Shown: one piece after another, positions 25,935 to 36,869 of the stretch | Layout of the letters: the number at the start of each line of letters is the position of its first letter | How positions within the stretch are numbered: position 1 is the stretch's first letter | NCBI GenBank assembly: GCA_035531775.1 | Contig: DATKSG010000014.1 | Location: 1 to 64,000, forward strand | Length of the DNA stretch: 64,000 nt | From: DATKSG01 sp035531775 | GTDB lineage: Bacteria; Actinomycetota; Acidimicrobiia; Acidimicrobiales; UBA8190 | Reading direction: 5' to 3' | Notes under the pieces: model-generated | What the model was told of the DNA's origin: nothing | Databases searched by the model: none | The model's input: the letters and a program-made list of their open reading frames with translations, nothing else | Made by a program: the position numbers and the translations under genes

Positions 25935-28900
25935 ATGGCCGGGAAAGGATCGTTCGCCCATCTCCACACCCATACCGAGTACTCGATGCTCGATGGTGCC
26001 GCCCGTATCGGCGAGTTGGTGGAGGCGGCGGCCGCCGACGGGCAACCGGCCATCGGCATCACCGACCACGGCAACATGTACGGAGTCCTCGACTTCTATG
26101 CCCAGTGCCGGGAGCGGGGGCTCAACCCCATCATCGGGACCGAGGCCTACATGGCGGCCGAGTCGCGCCACGAACGGCCGGCCAGACGGGGCCGGGTCGA
26201 CGACACCGGGGGCGATGTAGAGGGGGGCCAGAAGCTCTACTACCACCTGACGCTGCTGGCCGAGACGACAAAGGGCTATGGCAACCTGCTCAAGCTCTCG
26301 TCAGAGGCCTACCTGAGCGGATATTTCTACAAGCCGCGCTGCGATTGGGAGTTGCTCGAACGCCATCACCACGGGCTCATCGCCACCACCGGCTGCCTGG
26401 GTGGCGTAGTCCTGCAGGCGCTGCTGGCCGGCGACGAGGAGCGGGCCACGGCTCTGGCTGCCCGTCTTCAGGACATCTTCGGGCGCGACAGCTTGTTTGT
26501 GGAAGTGCAGGACCACGGGCTAGCCGAGCAGCGCCGGACCAATCCGGCCCTGGTGCGGGTGGCCAAGAGGCTCGGGGCGCCACTGCTGGCCACCAACGAC
26601 AGCCACTACACCAGGCGTGAGGACGCCGTCGCCCACGACGCCCTGTTGTGCGTGCAGACCGGCGCCTACATGGACGACCCCAAGCGCTTCAAGTTCGAAG
26701 GGGAGGAGCACTACCTCAAGTCGGCGGCCGAGATGCGTGCGCTGTTCGGCGAGCTGCCCGAAGCCTGTGACAACACGCTGCTGGTGGCCGAGCGGGCGCG
26801 GGTGGACATCGAGTTCGGCCTGAACGCGCTCCCCGAGTTCCCCGTGCCCGAGGAGTTCACTGGCGCCAGCTACGACGCCAGAGCCGATACCTATCTGCGC
26901 CATCTCTCGCGGGAAGGCGCTGCCCGCCGCTACGGCTTCTCCCTGCCCGAGGCGGTGACCGATCGTCTCGAGTACGAACTCGGGGTCATCTCGAAGATGG
27001 GCTTCTCGGCGTACTTCCTCGTCGTGTGGGACCTGATTCGCCACGCCCGCCAGAGTGGCATCCGCGTGGGGCCGGGCCGCGGCTCGGCCGCCGGGTGCTG
27101 CGTCGCCTACTGCCTCGACATCGTCGACCTCGATCCCATCCGTTACGACCTGCTGTTCGAACGGTTCCTAAACCCGGGTCGCAAGCAGATGCCCGACATC
27201 GACATGGACTTCGATGAGCGCTATCGCGGCGAGATGATCCGCTACGCCTCCGAGCGATACGGCACGGACCGGGTGGCCCAGATCGTCACCTTCTCCACCA
27301 TCAAGGCCCGGGCCGCCGTGCGTGACGCCGCCCGCGTGCTCAGGCTCCCGTACCAGGTGGGGGACAGGATCGCCAAAGCCATGCCGCCGCTCATCATGGG
27401 CCGCGACACACCGCTGCGGGCTTGTCTCGATCGCATCGAAGGCTACGAGGACGGCTACGTAAGCGCCCAGGGTCTCAGGGACATGTATGCCACCGACCCC
27501 GAGGCGGCCAAGGTCATCGAGGTGGCCAAAGGACTCGAAGGCCTGCGCCGCCAAGATGGCATCCACGCCGCAGCCGTGGTCATCACCAAGGAGCCGCTGA
27601 CCGAGTACCTGCCCGTGCAGCGCAAGCCCGAGAGCGGCCAGAACCCGGCCGAAGCGCCTCTCGTGACCCAGTACGAGATGCACGGTGTGGAAGAGCTGGG
27701 TCTGCTCAAGATGGACTTCCTCGGCTTGCGCAACCTGTCGGTCATCGAGCGCGCCCTGGACCTGGTCGAGCGGTCACAGCGACGGCGACCCGACATCGAC
27801 GGCATCCCCCTCGACGACCCTTCCACCTTCGAGATGCTGCGCCGCGGCGACTCCATCGGGGTCTTCCAACTCGAGGGTGGGCCTATGCGGTCGCTCATGC
27901 GGTCCTTGGCTCCCACGTGCTTCGACGACGTCGCCGCCCTGGTTGCGCTGTACCGGCCGGGCCCGATGGCGGCGAACATGCACAGGGACTATGCCGATCG
28001 CAAGAACGGGCGGCAGGCGGTGTCGTACCTGCATCCGGACCTGGAGCCCATCTTGGCCGAGACCTACGGCCTCATGATCTACCAGGAATCGCTCATGCGA
28101 GTGGCCCAGAAGTTCGCCGGCTACAGCCTCGAGGAGGCCGACAACCTTCGGAAGGCGTGCGGGAAGAAGATCCGCAAGCTGATCCAGGCCGAGCGTGAGA
28201 AATTCATAGCCGGTTGCGTGTCGGAGGGTTACGGGGAGGCACTCGGCACCAAGCTCTTCGACATCATCGAGCCCTTCGCCGACTACGCCTTCAACAAGTC
28301 CCATTCTTACGGTTACGGCTTCGTGGCATACCAGACGGCGTGGCTGAAGGCCCACCATCCCATCGAATACCTGGCCGCCCTGCTCACTTCGGTGAAGGAT
28401 GACAAAGACAAGACCGCCGTTTATCTGGGCGAGTGCCGGACGCTCGGCATCGAGGTGCTCGTCCCCGATGTGAATACGTCGTGGGGCGAGTTCGCTCCTC
28501 TGGTGGGCGAGGACGGCAGCCAGCGGATCGTCTTCGGATTGGCCGCCGTGCGCAACGTGGGGGAGAGCTTGGTGGAGCGCATCGTGGCCGAGCGCGAGCG
28601 GGGCGGGCCGTTCGCCGACTTCTACGACTTCTGTCGCCGCGTGGACCCCGTGGTGTTGAACAAGCGCACGGTCGAGTCGCTGGTGAAGGCCGGGGCATTC
28701 GACTCCATGGGGCATCCTCGCCAGGGTCTGTGCCTCGTGTTCGAGCAGATCGTCGACCGGACCCTGGAGCGGCGCCGCGAGGAGGACGCCGGCATCTCCA
28801 CGCTGTTCGCCGCCATCGAGGAGCCTGCCACCGACGGCGGAGCACCGGCCGGCTTCGCCGAGGCGCGACTGGCGATCCCCGACACCGAGTTCCCGAAGAC

Positions 28901-29531
28901 CCCGCGCCTCGCCTTCGAGAAGGAGATGCTCGGCCTCTACGTAAGTGATCACCCCCTTCGGGGCTTTGAGTCGGCTCTCAGCCGCTTGACCGACTGTTCG
29001 GTGGCCGAGGTGAAGGAGCTCGACGAATCGCCTGACGTCGGCTTCGGGCGCGACGGTCAGGTCCGCACCGTGGGTGGAGTGGTGACGGCGCTGACGCGCC
29101 GCTACACGAAACGGGGCGAGCTCATGGCCACCTTCGTGCTGGAGGACCTGCGGGCCTCGATCGAGGTCTTCGTCTTCCCGAAGACCATGGCCGAGATCGG
29201 ACCCCTGCTGGCCGACGACGCCGTGGTGGTTCTCCGGGCCCGCATCGACACCCGCGACGACCAGGTCAAGCTGGTGTGCATGGAACTGTCGAGGCCCGAG
29301 CTCCACGCCGACACCGGGGGGCCGCTGCGGGTCCAGCTGCCGCTCGGACTTACCGACGCCGTGCTCGAGCGCTTGAAGGAAGTCCTGGCCGAGCACCCCG
29401 GCGACGAGCCCGTGCACGTGCAGGTCGGCCAGACGACGCTGCGCCTACCGGCTGAGTTCAACGTGGACAGCCGCCGGGGGCTGGTGGGCGAGCTGCGAGT
29501 TCTGCTCGGGCCCTACGCCATTGTGGCCTGA
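25935..29531 (+). CDS. dnaE: DNA polymerase III alpha subunit DnaE
   Basis: DnaE is the replicative polymerase. The 1198-residue protein starts with a PHP domain (HLHTHTEYSMLDG) that retains its histidines and may serve as proofreader, as in mycobacteria. The catalytic aspartates D421 and D423 lie in PDIDMDFDERY. The finger domain and helix-hairpin-helix follow, and the OB fold near the C-terminus includes VRTVGGVVTALTRR. The ATG at 25935 follows GAGGAGG at good spacing; an ATG at 25881 would add 18 poorly conserved residues. Length fits DnaE1 rather than the shorter DnaE2 or a PolC. Confidence 0.96.
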   Translation: MAGKGSFAHLHTHTEYSMLDGAARIGELVEAAAADGQPAIGITDHGNMYGVLDFYAQCRERGLNPIIGTEAYMAAESRHERPARRGRVDDTGGDVEGGQKLYYHLTLLAETTKGYGNLLKLSSEAYLSGYFYKPRCDWELLERHHHGLIATTGCLGGVVLQALLAGDEERATALAARLQDIFGRDSLFVEVQDHGLAEQRRTNPALVRVAKRLGAPLLATNDSHYTRREDAVAHDALLCVQTGAYMDDPKRFKFEGEEHYLKSAAEMRALFGELPEACDNTLLVAERARVDIEFGLNALPEFPVPEEFTGASYDARADTYLRHLSREGAARRYGFSLPEAVTDRLEYELGVISKMGFSAYFLVVWDLIRHARQSGIRVGPGRGSAAGCCVAYCLDIVDLDPIRYDLLFERFLNPGRKQMPDIDMDFDERYRGEMIRYASERYGTDRVAQIVTFSTIKARAAVRDAARVLRLPYQVGDRIAKAMPPLIMGRDTPLRACLDRIEGYEDGYVSAQGLRDMYATDPEAAKVIEVAKGLEGLRRQDGIHAAAVVITKEPLTEYLPVQRKPESGQNPAEAPLVTQYEMHGVEELGLLKMDFLGLRNLSVIERALDLVERSQRRRPDIDGIPLDDPSTFEMLRRGDSIGVFQLEGGPMRSLMRSLAPTCFDDVAALVALYRPGPMAANMHRDYADRKNGRQAVSYLHPDLEPILAETYGLMIYQESLMRVAQKFAGYSLEEADNLRKACGKKIRKLIQAEREKFIAGCVSEGYGEALGTKLFDIIEPFADYAFNKSHSYGYGFVAYQTAWLKAHHPIEYLAALLTSVKDDKDKTAVYLGECRTLGIEVLVPDVNTSWGEFAPLVGEDGSQRIVFGLAAVRNVGESLVERIVAERERGGPFADFYDFCRRVDPVVLNKRTVESLVKAGAFDSMGHPRQGLCLVFEQIVDRTLERRREEDAGISTLFAAIEEPATDGGAPAGFAEARLAIPDTEFPKTPRLAFEKEMLGLYVSDHPLRGFESALSRLTDCSVAEVKELDESPDVGFGRDGQVRTVGGVVTALTRRYTKRGELMATFVLEDLRASIEVFVFPKTMAEIGPLLADDAVVVLRARIDTRDDQVKLVCMELSRPELHADTGGPLRVQLPLGLTDAVLERLKEVLAEHPGDEPVHVQVGQTTLRLPAEFNVDSRRGLVGELRVLLGPYAIVA

Positions 29532-29543
29532 CCGACGCCACGG

Positions 29544-29581
29544 GGGGGGCCAAAGCCCTGCTCGGCCCCCCGGCCGGGGGG
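29544..29581 (+). terminator. Overlapping G/C hairpins after dnaE
   Basis: GGGGGGCC at 29544-29551 can pair with GGCCCCCC at 29564-29571 across a 12-base loop. The second arm also belongs to the perfect palindrome CCCCCCGGCCGGGGGG at 29566-29581, so two structures compete. No T-run follows. This may be a factor-assisted terminator or an attenuator for the next gene. Confidence 0.4.
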
Positions 29582-29677
29582 TGGCCCTGGACCGGCTTCC
29601 AGGCTCGGATGGGGAACCTCGCCACGGGCCGCAGTATCCTGGTGGGAACGCCGCGGCGCCGGGAGGTCGAGCAATCC

Positions 29678-30367
29678 ATGTCGTTTGAGGTCGGGACCAA
29701 GGACTGCACATCGCTTAGCGACGCTGAGTTGGCCGAAATGGCCGACCTTTGCGTCGACCGTGAACCCCAATTCGACATCGGGTTCTTGTCCAAGCAGTGC
29801 GAGGAGTGGGTCCTCGTCACCTTGGCCCGGGAGGGGAACAAGCTGCGGGGTTACTCGTTTTGCACCCTCGAGCGCATCGGCGGGACCCCCTCGCTGCTGA
29901 TCGGCCTGGCCACGGTGGACCGGACAGTCAAGGCCGACCAGTCCCTGCGGTTGCTGCTCGCCGACCAGTACCGCCGGGCTTTGCTGGCTTTCCCCGACGA
30001 AGATGTCCTGGTGGGGACCCGCCTGGCCTGCCCCGAGGCATACCAGGCCTTCGGTGGCCTGATCGACGTGGTGCCGCGTCCCGACCACAAGGCCAGTGGG
30101 GAAGAGCGCGCCTGGGGTCGCCGCCTGGCCAAGCGCTTCGGCGCAGAGGGCCGCATCGACGATCGAACCTTCGTGCTGTCGGGGGAAGGCTGCCCGGCCG
30201 GAGCTCTCGACTTCGGTGGTCCCAAGGTGAAGGCCCCCGACGAGGGGGTCCTGCCCCTGTTCAAGGGCGTGAAGTCAGCCCGCGGCGACCGCCTGGTGGC
30301 CTTCGGGTGGGCCATGGCCGAAGACCTGGCCTCGGGCACGCTCACCTCGGGGCGCCCGAGCCGCTGA
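29678..30367 (+). CDS. Conserved-looking protein of unknown function
   Basis: I do not recognise the family. The 229-residue soluble protein has alternating beta and alpha stretches, with EEWVLVTLAREGNKLRGYSF, a likely beta strand TPSLLIGLATVDRT, a helix DQSLRLLLADQYRRALLAF and VLVGTRLACPEAYQAF. That order recalls GNAT acyltransferases but no acetyl-CoA loop is clear. The C-terminal 60 residues look less structured. The ATG follows GGGAGG by 11 bases. A TATCCT hexamer at 29635 could be its promoter. Codon use is like its neighbours. Confidence 0.7.
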   Translation: MSFEVGTKDCTSLSDAELAEMADLCVDREPQFDIGFLSKQCEEWVLVTLAREGNKLRGYSFCTLERIGGTPSLLIGLATVDRTVKADQSLRLLLADQYRRALLAFPDEDVLVGTRLACPEAYQAFGGLIDVVPRPDHKASGEERAWGRRLAKRFGAEGRIDDRTFVLSGEGCPAGALDFGGPKVKAPDEGVLPLFKGVKSARGDRLVAFGWAMAEDLASGTLTSGRPSR

Positions 30368-30392
30368 GCACGCAGTCGCCGGCGCCGGGCCC

Positions 30393-31108
30393 TCAGGGCC
30401 GCGGCAGCACGGCGGCCACCGTCTTGTAACAGTGCCCATCGCGTGGCCGGCTCAGGCTCACCACCAGGAAGTGGGGTCGGAAGCCCAGCGCTCCGGCCAG
30501 GTCCTTGCCCGACAACCGGTCGCGACGCGACGCCCAGAGAGCGCCGATAGCCCGGCGGTCCTCCACCGGGAGCCAGTTGTCGCTGCGTGGCCATCCGAAG
30601 CGGGCCCAAACCGAGTCGTCAGCCTGCCGGCGGAACAGCAGCGGCCCACGGCTGGGCACGACGACGGCCACCGAAGGATGCATGCCGTGGAACTCCCAAT
30701 AGGGAGCGGCGGTGCCGTGGAAGCCGAGCAGATGAGGTTCCGGGGGCGCCACCAGTTGCTTGAGGGCCCGACGGGCCCGGCGTCCCCGCAGGGCCCCCAC
30801 CCGGGTGGGCTCGCCCTCGACGGTTAGGGCTTCGGGATGGGCCAGGTCGTCACGCTGCGGGTCGGCGGCCCACATGGCATCGACCACGTCGAAGGGAGCC
30901 AGGTCGGGCTCTCGATCGTGGCCCCAGTCCACCCGGAGGCGGACGATGGCTCCGTTGCCGAGGTCCACCGCCGTGGTGTCCTCGCTGCTGCAGGCCAGGA
31001 CCATGCACCGATGCGTCCCGCGTTCCTGCGGAGACAGACGTTGACCACGGAGGCCTCCCCGACGGCCTCGGCGTCCTGGCGCCCGGGTCGCCTCGAGGTT
31101 GCCCTTGG

Positions 31109-31112
<4 letters not shown>
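30393..31112 (-). CDS. Protein of unknown function downstream of the YyaL gene
   Basis: The 239-residue product matches no family I know. The first 36 residues are very Arg/Gly-rich; the ordered part seems to begin at MVLACSSEDTTAVDLG, an internal ATG that could be the true start. Later segments, PHLLGFHGTAAPYWEFHGMHP, VAVVVPSRGPLLFRRQ and FGWPRSDNWLPVEDRRAIGAL (shown in part), look like a compact beta-rich domain. The ATG overlaps the stop of the thioredoxin-domain gene by 4 bases, so the two are translated together. Confidence 0.65.
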
Positions 31113-33139
<2,027 letters not shown>

Positions 33140-33146
33140 GCAGGGG

Positions 33147-33152
33147 ATGCTA
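33147..33152 (-). promoter_or_regulatory. Candidate -10 element (TAGCAT) for the YyaL gene
   Basis: On the minus strand TAGCAT ends 7 bases before the GTG at 33139, which fits a leaderless transcript. It is the same hexamer as at the Rrf2 gene. The divergent SDR gene has its own element 30 bases away. Confidence 0.4.
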
Positions 33153-33181
33153 TGGCGCCCCCGGGGTCACCGGTGGCGCCA

Positions 33182-33187
33182 TAGGGT
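33182..33187 (+). promoter_or_regulatory. Candidate -10 element (TAGGGT) for the SDR gene
   Basis: TAGGGT ends 8 bases before the ATG at 33196 and no ribosome site lies between, so the transcript may start at the start codon. Confidence 0.35.
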
Positions 33188-33195
33188 GTGGCGCC

Positions 33196-33960
33196 ATGGA
33201 GCTGCGCATCGACGGCAGGGTGGCGCTGGTCACAGGCGGTTCGCGCGGCATCGGCCGCGCCATCGCCACCCGCCTGGCCGGTGCCGGTGCCCGCGTCATG
33301 ATCACGGCCCGAAAAGAAGATGCCCTGCGACAGACGGCCGGGGAGCTCGCCGCCGGTGGCGCCGAGGTGGAGTGGTATGCCGGCAACGCCGGCGAGCCCG
33401 ACACCGCCGCCCGCTGTGTGGACACGACCGTGGAGCGCTTCGGTGGCCTCGACATCCTGGTCAACAACGCGGCGACCAATCCCTACTTCGGAAAGCTCGT
33501 GGACTTGGACGAGGCCCGTGCCGCCAAGACCCTGGCCGTCAACCAACAGGCGGTGCTCACATGGACCAGCTACGCGTACAAGGCGGCCATGGCCGAGGGC
33601 GGCGGCAGCGTGATCAACATCTCCTCCATCGGCGGACTGTCGGTGGAACCGGGGATCGGCTGGTACAACGTGACCAAGGCCGCCGTGCTGCATTTGACGC
33701 GGCAGCTGGCCTTTGAGCTGGGACCAGCCGTGCGGGTCAACGCCCTGGCCCCAGGCCTGGTGAAGACCGATTTCGCCAAGGCGTTGTGGGAGAAGGGCGG
33801 TGATGCGGTGGCGTCGCGCCTGCCCCTGCGCCGCATCGGGGAGCCTGACGACGTGGCCCGGGTGGCGTTGTTCCTGGCCTCCGACGCCGCCTCCTGGATG
33901 ACGGGCTCGGTCCTGGTGGTGGACGGCGGGGCCATGGCCATGCCGTCGGGGGGGGTCTAG
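33196..33960 (+). CDS. Short-chain dehydrogenase/reductase
   Basis: The 254-residue classical SDR has the cofactor loop TGGSRGIG at 13-20, the NNAA motif in VNNAATNPYF, and the catalytic set INISSIGG with serine and YNVTK with tyrosine and lysine. R39 follows the second strand (ITARKE), which favours NADP(H). It resembles 3-oxoacyl-ACP reductase-like enzymes, but the substrate cannot be told; an alcohol or acyl-CoA is equally possible. The tyrS start follows directly after its stop codon. Confidence 0.88.
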   Translation: MELRIDGRVALVTGGSRGIGRAIATRLAGAGARVMITARKEDALRQTAGELAAGGAEVEWYAGNAGEPDTAARCVDTTVERFGGLDILVNNAATNPYFGKLVDLDEARAAKTLAVNQQAVLTWTSYAYKAAMAEGGGSVINISSIGGLSVEPGIGWYNVTKAAVLHLTRQLAFELGPAVRVNALAPGLVKTDFAKALWEKGGDAVASRLPLRRIGEPDDVARVALFLASDAASWMTGSVLVVDGGAMAMPSGGV

Positions 33961-35232
33961 GTGGGCTCGCTCGTCTCCGACCTGGAGTTCCGTGGCCTGT
34001 GGCACCAGGCGGCGGGCGCCTCGCTTGCCCAGCGCCTCGAGTCCGAACGGCTCACTGCCTACATCGGGTTCGACCCCACGGCCGACAGTCTGCACGTCGG
34101 CAACCTGCTGCAGCTGTGCATGCTGCGGCGACTGCAACAAGCCGGGCATCGCCCGATCGCCGTGGCCGGTGGAGTGACCGGCATGATCGGGGACCCAGGG
34201 GGCAAGAGCGAGGAGCGCTCGTTGCTCTCCGACGAGCGACTGAAGGCCAACCTCCAGGGAATCCGACCCCAGATCGAGCGCTTCGTCGACCTCGGCGGTG
34301 GCGGCGGCCTCCTGCTCGACAATGCCCAGTGGCTGCGCGGCCTGACGTTGGTCGACTTCCTCCGGGACATCGGCAAGCATCTGGCCGTGAACGAGATGAT
34401 CCGCAAGGACTCGGTGAGCGCCAGGCTCGAGCGAGCCGAGCAGGGCATCTCGTACACCGAGTTCAGCTACATGCTGCTGCAGGCCTATGACTTCCTTCAC
34501 CTCTTCGACCATCACGATTGCCGACTCCAGCTCGGCGGCAGTGACCAGTTCGGCAACATCACCGTGGGCATCGAGTTGGTGCGCAAGATGCGCCAGGTCG
34601 AGGTCTACGGGCTCACCTCACCGCTCGTGCTCAAGGCCGACGGCTCCAAGTTCGGCAAGACGGAGTCGGGGACGGTTTGGCTCGACCCCCGTCGCACCAG
34701 CCCCTACGCGCTGTACCAGTTCTTCCTCCGCACCGAAGACGACCTGGTGGGACGCTATCTCCGGTTCTTCTCCTTCCTCGAGCACGACGAGCTGCTGGCA
34801 CTGGAGCAGGTCACCGCTGCCCATCCCGAGCGACGCCAGGCTCAGAGGGTCCTGGCCCGAGAGCTGTGCGCGTTGGTGCACGGGGCGGACGATGCGGCCC
34901 GGGCCGAGCACGCTTCGGAGGCGCTGTACTCAGAGGCCATCGCCTCGCTCGACGAGAGCACCCTCCTAGAGGTCTGCGCCGAAGCCCCCACCAGCACCTG
35001 GCCACGAACCGGATTGGACGAAGGGGTGGCCTTGGTAGACCTTCTGGCCTCGAGCGGGCTGAGCGGGTCCAAGAGCCAAGCTCGTAGTGCGGTCACGCAG
35101 GGGGGTGTCTACGTCAACAACCAACGGGTGACCGGTCTCGACGCCCACCTCGGGCGCGACGACCTGCTCTTCGATCGCTACGTGGTGCTGCGCCGAGGGC
35201 GTCGGGAGTACCATCTCGTTCGGTTCGAGTAG
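33961..35232 (+). CDS. tyrS: Tyrosyl-tRNA synthetase
   Basis: The enzyme charges tRNA-Tyr. The 423-residue protein has the bacterial TyrRS features: YIGFDPTADSLHVGN with the HIGH-equivalent HVGN, the tyrosine-binding TEFSYMLLQAYDF, GGSDQFGNI, and KFGKTESG as the KMSKS equivalent. An S4-type RNA-binding domain closes the protein (SGSKSQARSAVTQGGVYVNN). The GTG start is the base after the SDR stop. Confidence 0.96.
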   Translation: MGSLVSDLEFRGLWHQAAGASLAQRLESERLTAYIGFDPTADSLHVGNLLQLCMLRRLQQAGHRPIAVAGGVTGMIGDPGGKSEERSLLSDERLKANLQGIRPQIERFVDLGGGGGLLLDNAQWLRGLTLVDFLRDIGKHLAVNEMIRKDSVSARLERAEQGISYTEFSYMLLQAYDFLHLFDHHDCRLQLGGSDQFGNITVGIELVRKMRQVEVYGLTSPLVLKADGSKFGKTESGTVWLDPRRTSPYALYQFFLRTEDDLVGRYLRFFSFLEHDELLALEQVTAAHPERRQAQRVLARELCALVHGADDAARAEHASEALYSEAIASLDESTLLEVCAEAPTSTWPRTGLDEGVALVDLLASSGLSGSKSQARSAVTQGGVYVNNQRVTGLDAHLGRDDLLFDRYVVLRRGRREYHLVRFE

Positions 35233-35260
35233 CAGCGGTGGCTCGACGAGGAGGATGGCG

Positions 35261-35374
35261 GTGACGGTGCTGGCTCTTGTCGGAGTGCTCGTCATTGCCG
35301 CCGTGCTCGTGACCTTCTCCATGAGCCTCTTCGCCCGCGACCGCGGACAGCGCCACCCTCGGTCGCGTCGGTGA
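35261..35374 (+). CDS. 37-residue single-span membrane peptide
   Basis: This small gene lies between tyrS and the DUF3151 gene. GTG at 35261 is 6 bases after AGGAGG, an ideal spacing; the ATG at 35255 directly abuts the same site. The product is TVLALVGVLVIAAVLVTFS, one membrane span, then a basic tail SLFARDRGQRHPRSRR. Its stop overlaps the next GTG by 4 bases, which argues strongly for translation. No function can be assigned. Confidence 0.65.
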   Translation: MTVLALVGVLVIAAVLVTFSMSLFARDRGQRHPRSRR

Positions 35375-35820
35375 CCGGCCCGGTGGGCATCGGCGGTGCG
35401 CCACCCGAGTCCGAGCTGGGGAGGCCCCCGGTCGGGGCCGAGGAGGCCTTGGCCGGGGCCTATCTGCTCCCCGAGGACGAACGAGGTGAGGTTCTGGCCG
35501 AAGTGGTTCGTCGGTACCCGCAGTGGCCCACCGCTTGGGCTGCGCTGGCCACCTCGGCGTCAGGTGACGTGGAGGCGTATGCGTACTACCGCGTCGGCTA
35601 TCACCGCGGGCTCGATGCCCTTCGTAAAGCGGGTTGGCGCGGCAGCGGCTACGTGCGCTGGTCACGACCGGCCAACCGGGGGTTCTTGCGTTGCGTCGAG
35701 GGGCTACGCCGCACGGCACACGCCATCGGCGAGCTCGACGAGGAGGAGCGTTGCGCACTCTTCCTGCGCCAGCTCGACCCGACGTGGTCGGGGGCCGAGG
35801 TCACCGGCGACGACAGGTGA
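35371..35820 (+). CDS. DUF3151 family protein
   Basis: The 149-residue protein belongs to a family found mainly in actinobacteria. The hallmark is a run of aromatic and glycine residues, AYAYYRVGYHRGLDALRKAG, followed by WRGSGYVRWSRPANRGFLRC and the acidic helix IGELDEEERCALFLRQLDP. It is probably an all-helical cytoplasmic protein; the function is unknown. It overlaps both neighbours by 4 bases, linking the membrane peptide, this gene and the lipoprotein in one translational unit. Confidence 0.88.
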   Translation: MTGPVGIGGAPPESELGRPPVGAEEALAGAYLLPEDERGEVLAEVVRRYPQWPTAWAALATSASGDVEAYAYYRVGYHRGLDALRKAGWRGSGYVRWSRPANRGFLRCVEGLRRTAHAIGELDEEERCALFLRQLDPTWSGAEVTGDDR

Positions 35821-36272
35821 AGCTTTGGGCGGTGGCTGTGGCCGTGGCGGCCTTCGGATCGGCACTCTCGGGCTGCGGTGGTGCCGCTGCTTCTCTCGGC
35901 CAGCAGGTGAGCACCTGGGGGCGCGACAGCGGCTTCATGGCAGCGTTGGCCACCATCCGCAGCGATTTGGCCCGCCTGGCGGTGGCCTCCCCGACGTCCT
36001 CTGCCCTGGTGCGCACCGAATGCGACGTGCTTGTCACCGACAGCCTGGCCGCTCACCAGCAACTGCCGACACCTGATGCCATGTTGACTTCGTTGCTGGG
36101 CAACGCCTACGCGTCGGCCGGGAGCTCCGGCAGCGATTGCTTCAGCGCCGCGTCGGGCCATCTGGGCGTACTCGAGCGTTCCGCCACCGAACGGGCGCAG
36201 GCCGTCACGTGGCTGATCAAAGCCGAGGCCCGCTTCGACGCCCTGATCGCCACGGTGCCCACCTCTCCATGA
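35817..36272 (+). CDS. Small lipoprotein of unknown function
   Basis: The 151-residue product has a signal peptide, KLWAVAVAVAAFGSALSGC, with the lipobox LSGC and the acylated cysteine at position 20. The mature part of about 130 residues is helical and contains two further cysteines (TECDVL and SDCF) that might form a disulfide. I recognise no domain. GTG 35817 overlaps the DUF3151 stop by 4 bases; the longer upstream frame lies inside DUF3151. LspA encoded at 19294 would process it. Confidence 0.75.
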   Translation: MKLWAVAVAVAAFGSALSGCGGAAASLGQQVSTWGRDSGFMAALATIRSDLARLAVASPTSSALVRTECDVLVTDSLAAHQQLPTPDAMLTSLLGNAYASAGSSGSDCFSAASGHLGVLERSATERAQAVTWLIKAEARFDALIATVPTSP

Positions 36273-36856
36273 CCGGACCGGACCGGCGAGTCATCGGGCC
36301 CGTCCCTACCGGGCGCGAACCACCGGCCTACGACCGGCTGCGGCGACGCCTGCTGTGGTCATTGCCGACGGGCCTGTACGTGCTCGGCACCCGCCATGGC
36401 CACCAGCGCAACCTGATGACCACAAGTTGGGTCATGCAGGTGGCTATGGACCCCAAGCTGGTGGCCGCGGCGGTGGAGTCCTCCTCGGTCACCGGGCGGC
36501 TCCTTGAGTCCAGCGGCGAGTTCGCCCTGAGCCTCCTGGCGCGTTCGGAGCGGACCCTCGTGCGGCACTTCGTGAAGCCAGTGAGCGATGTCCAGGTGGA
36601 TGAGAACACAGGGGCGGGCACCATGCAGGGTCACGACGTGGTCCCGACGCCGGCCGGGTTGCCTGTCTTGGCTTTGGCCGCCGGGTGGCTGGAGTGCCGG
36701 GTGACCGAGAGCGTGACCCTTGGGAGTCACGTCCTGTTCGTGGGCGAGGTGGTCGATTGCGGCACGGGAGCCCCTGGGTCGGCGACGACCGGGCCGCCTG
36801 GTGACGCCTTGGCGCTGCTGCGCATGGAGGACACCCGCATGAACTACGGCGGCTGA
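36269..36856 (+). CDS. Flavin reductase-like (FMN-binding split barrel) protein
   Basis: The 195-residue protein matches the flavin reductase domain family. LPTGLYVLGTRHGHQRNLMT, TSWVMQVAMDPKLVAAAVES and GEFALSLLARSERTLVRHF are the usual FMN-binding strands and helices, and GSHVLFVGEVVDC is the last core strand. Members supply reduced flavin or act as electron carriers. No monooxygenase partner is nearby. The ATG overlaps the lipoprotein stop by 4 bases, making it the last gene of the four-gene run that follows tyrS. Confidence 0.88.
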   Translation: MTGPDRRVIGPVPTGREPPAYDRLRRRLLWSLPTGLYVLGTRHGHQRNLMTTSWVMQVAMDPKLVAAAVESSSVTGRLLESSGEFALSLLARSERTLVRHFVKPVSDVQVDENTGAGTMQGHDVVPTPAGLPVLALAAGWLECRVTESVTLGSHVLFVGEVVDCGTGAPGSATTGPPGDALALLRMEDTRMNYGG

Positions 36857-36869
36857 CGGGCCACCGTCG

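Noticed and set aside
27774..29417. 547-codon minus-strand open frame opposite dnaE
   Set aside because: Long antisense frames are common at this G+C content; the sequence has no recognisable domain, and dnaE on the other strand is certain.
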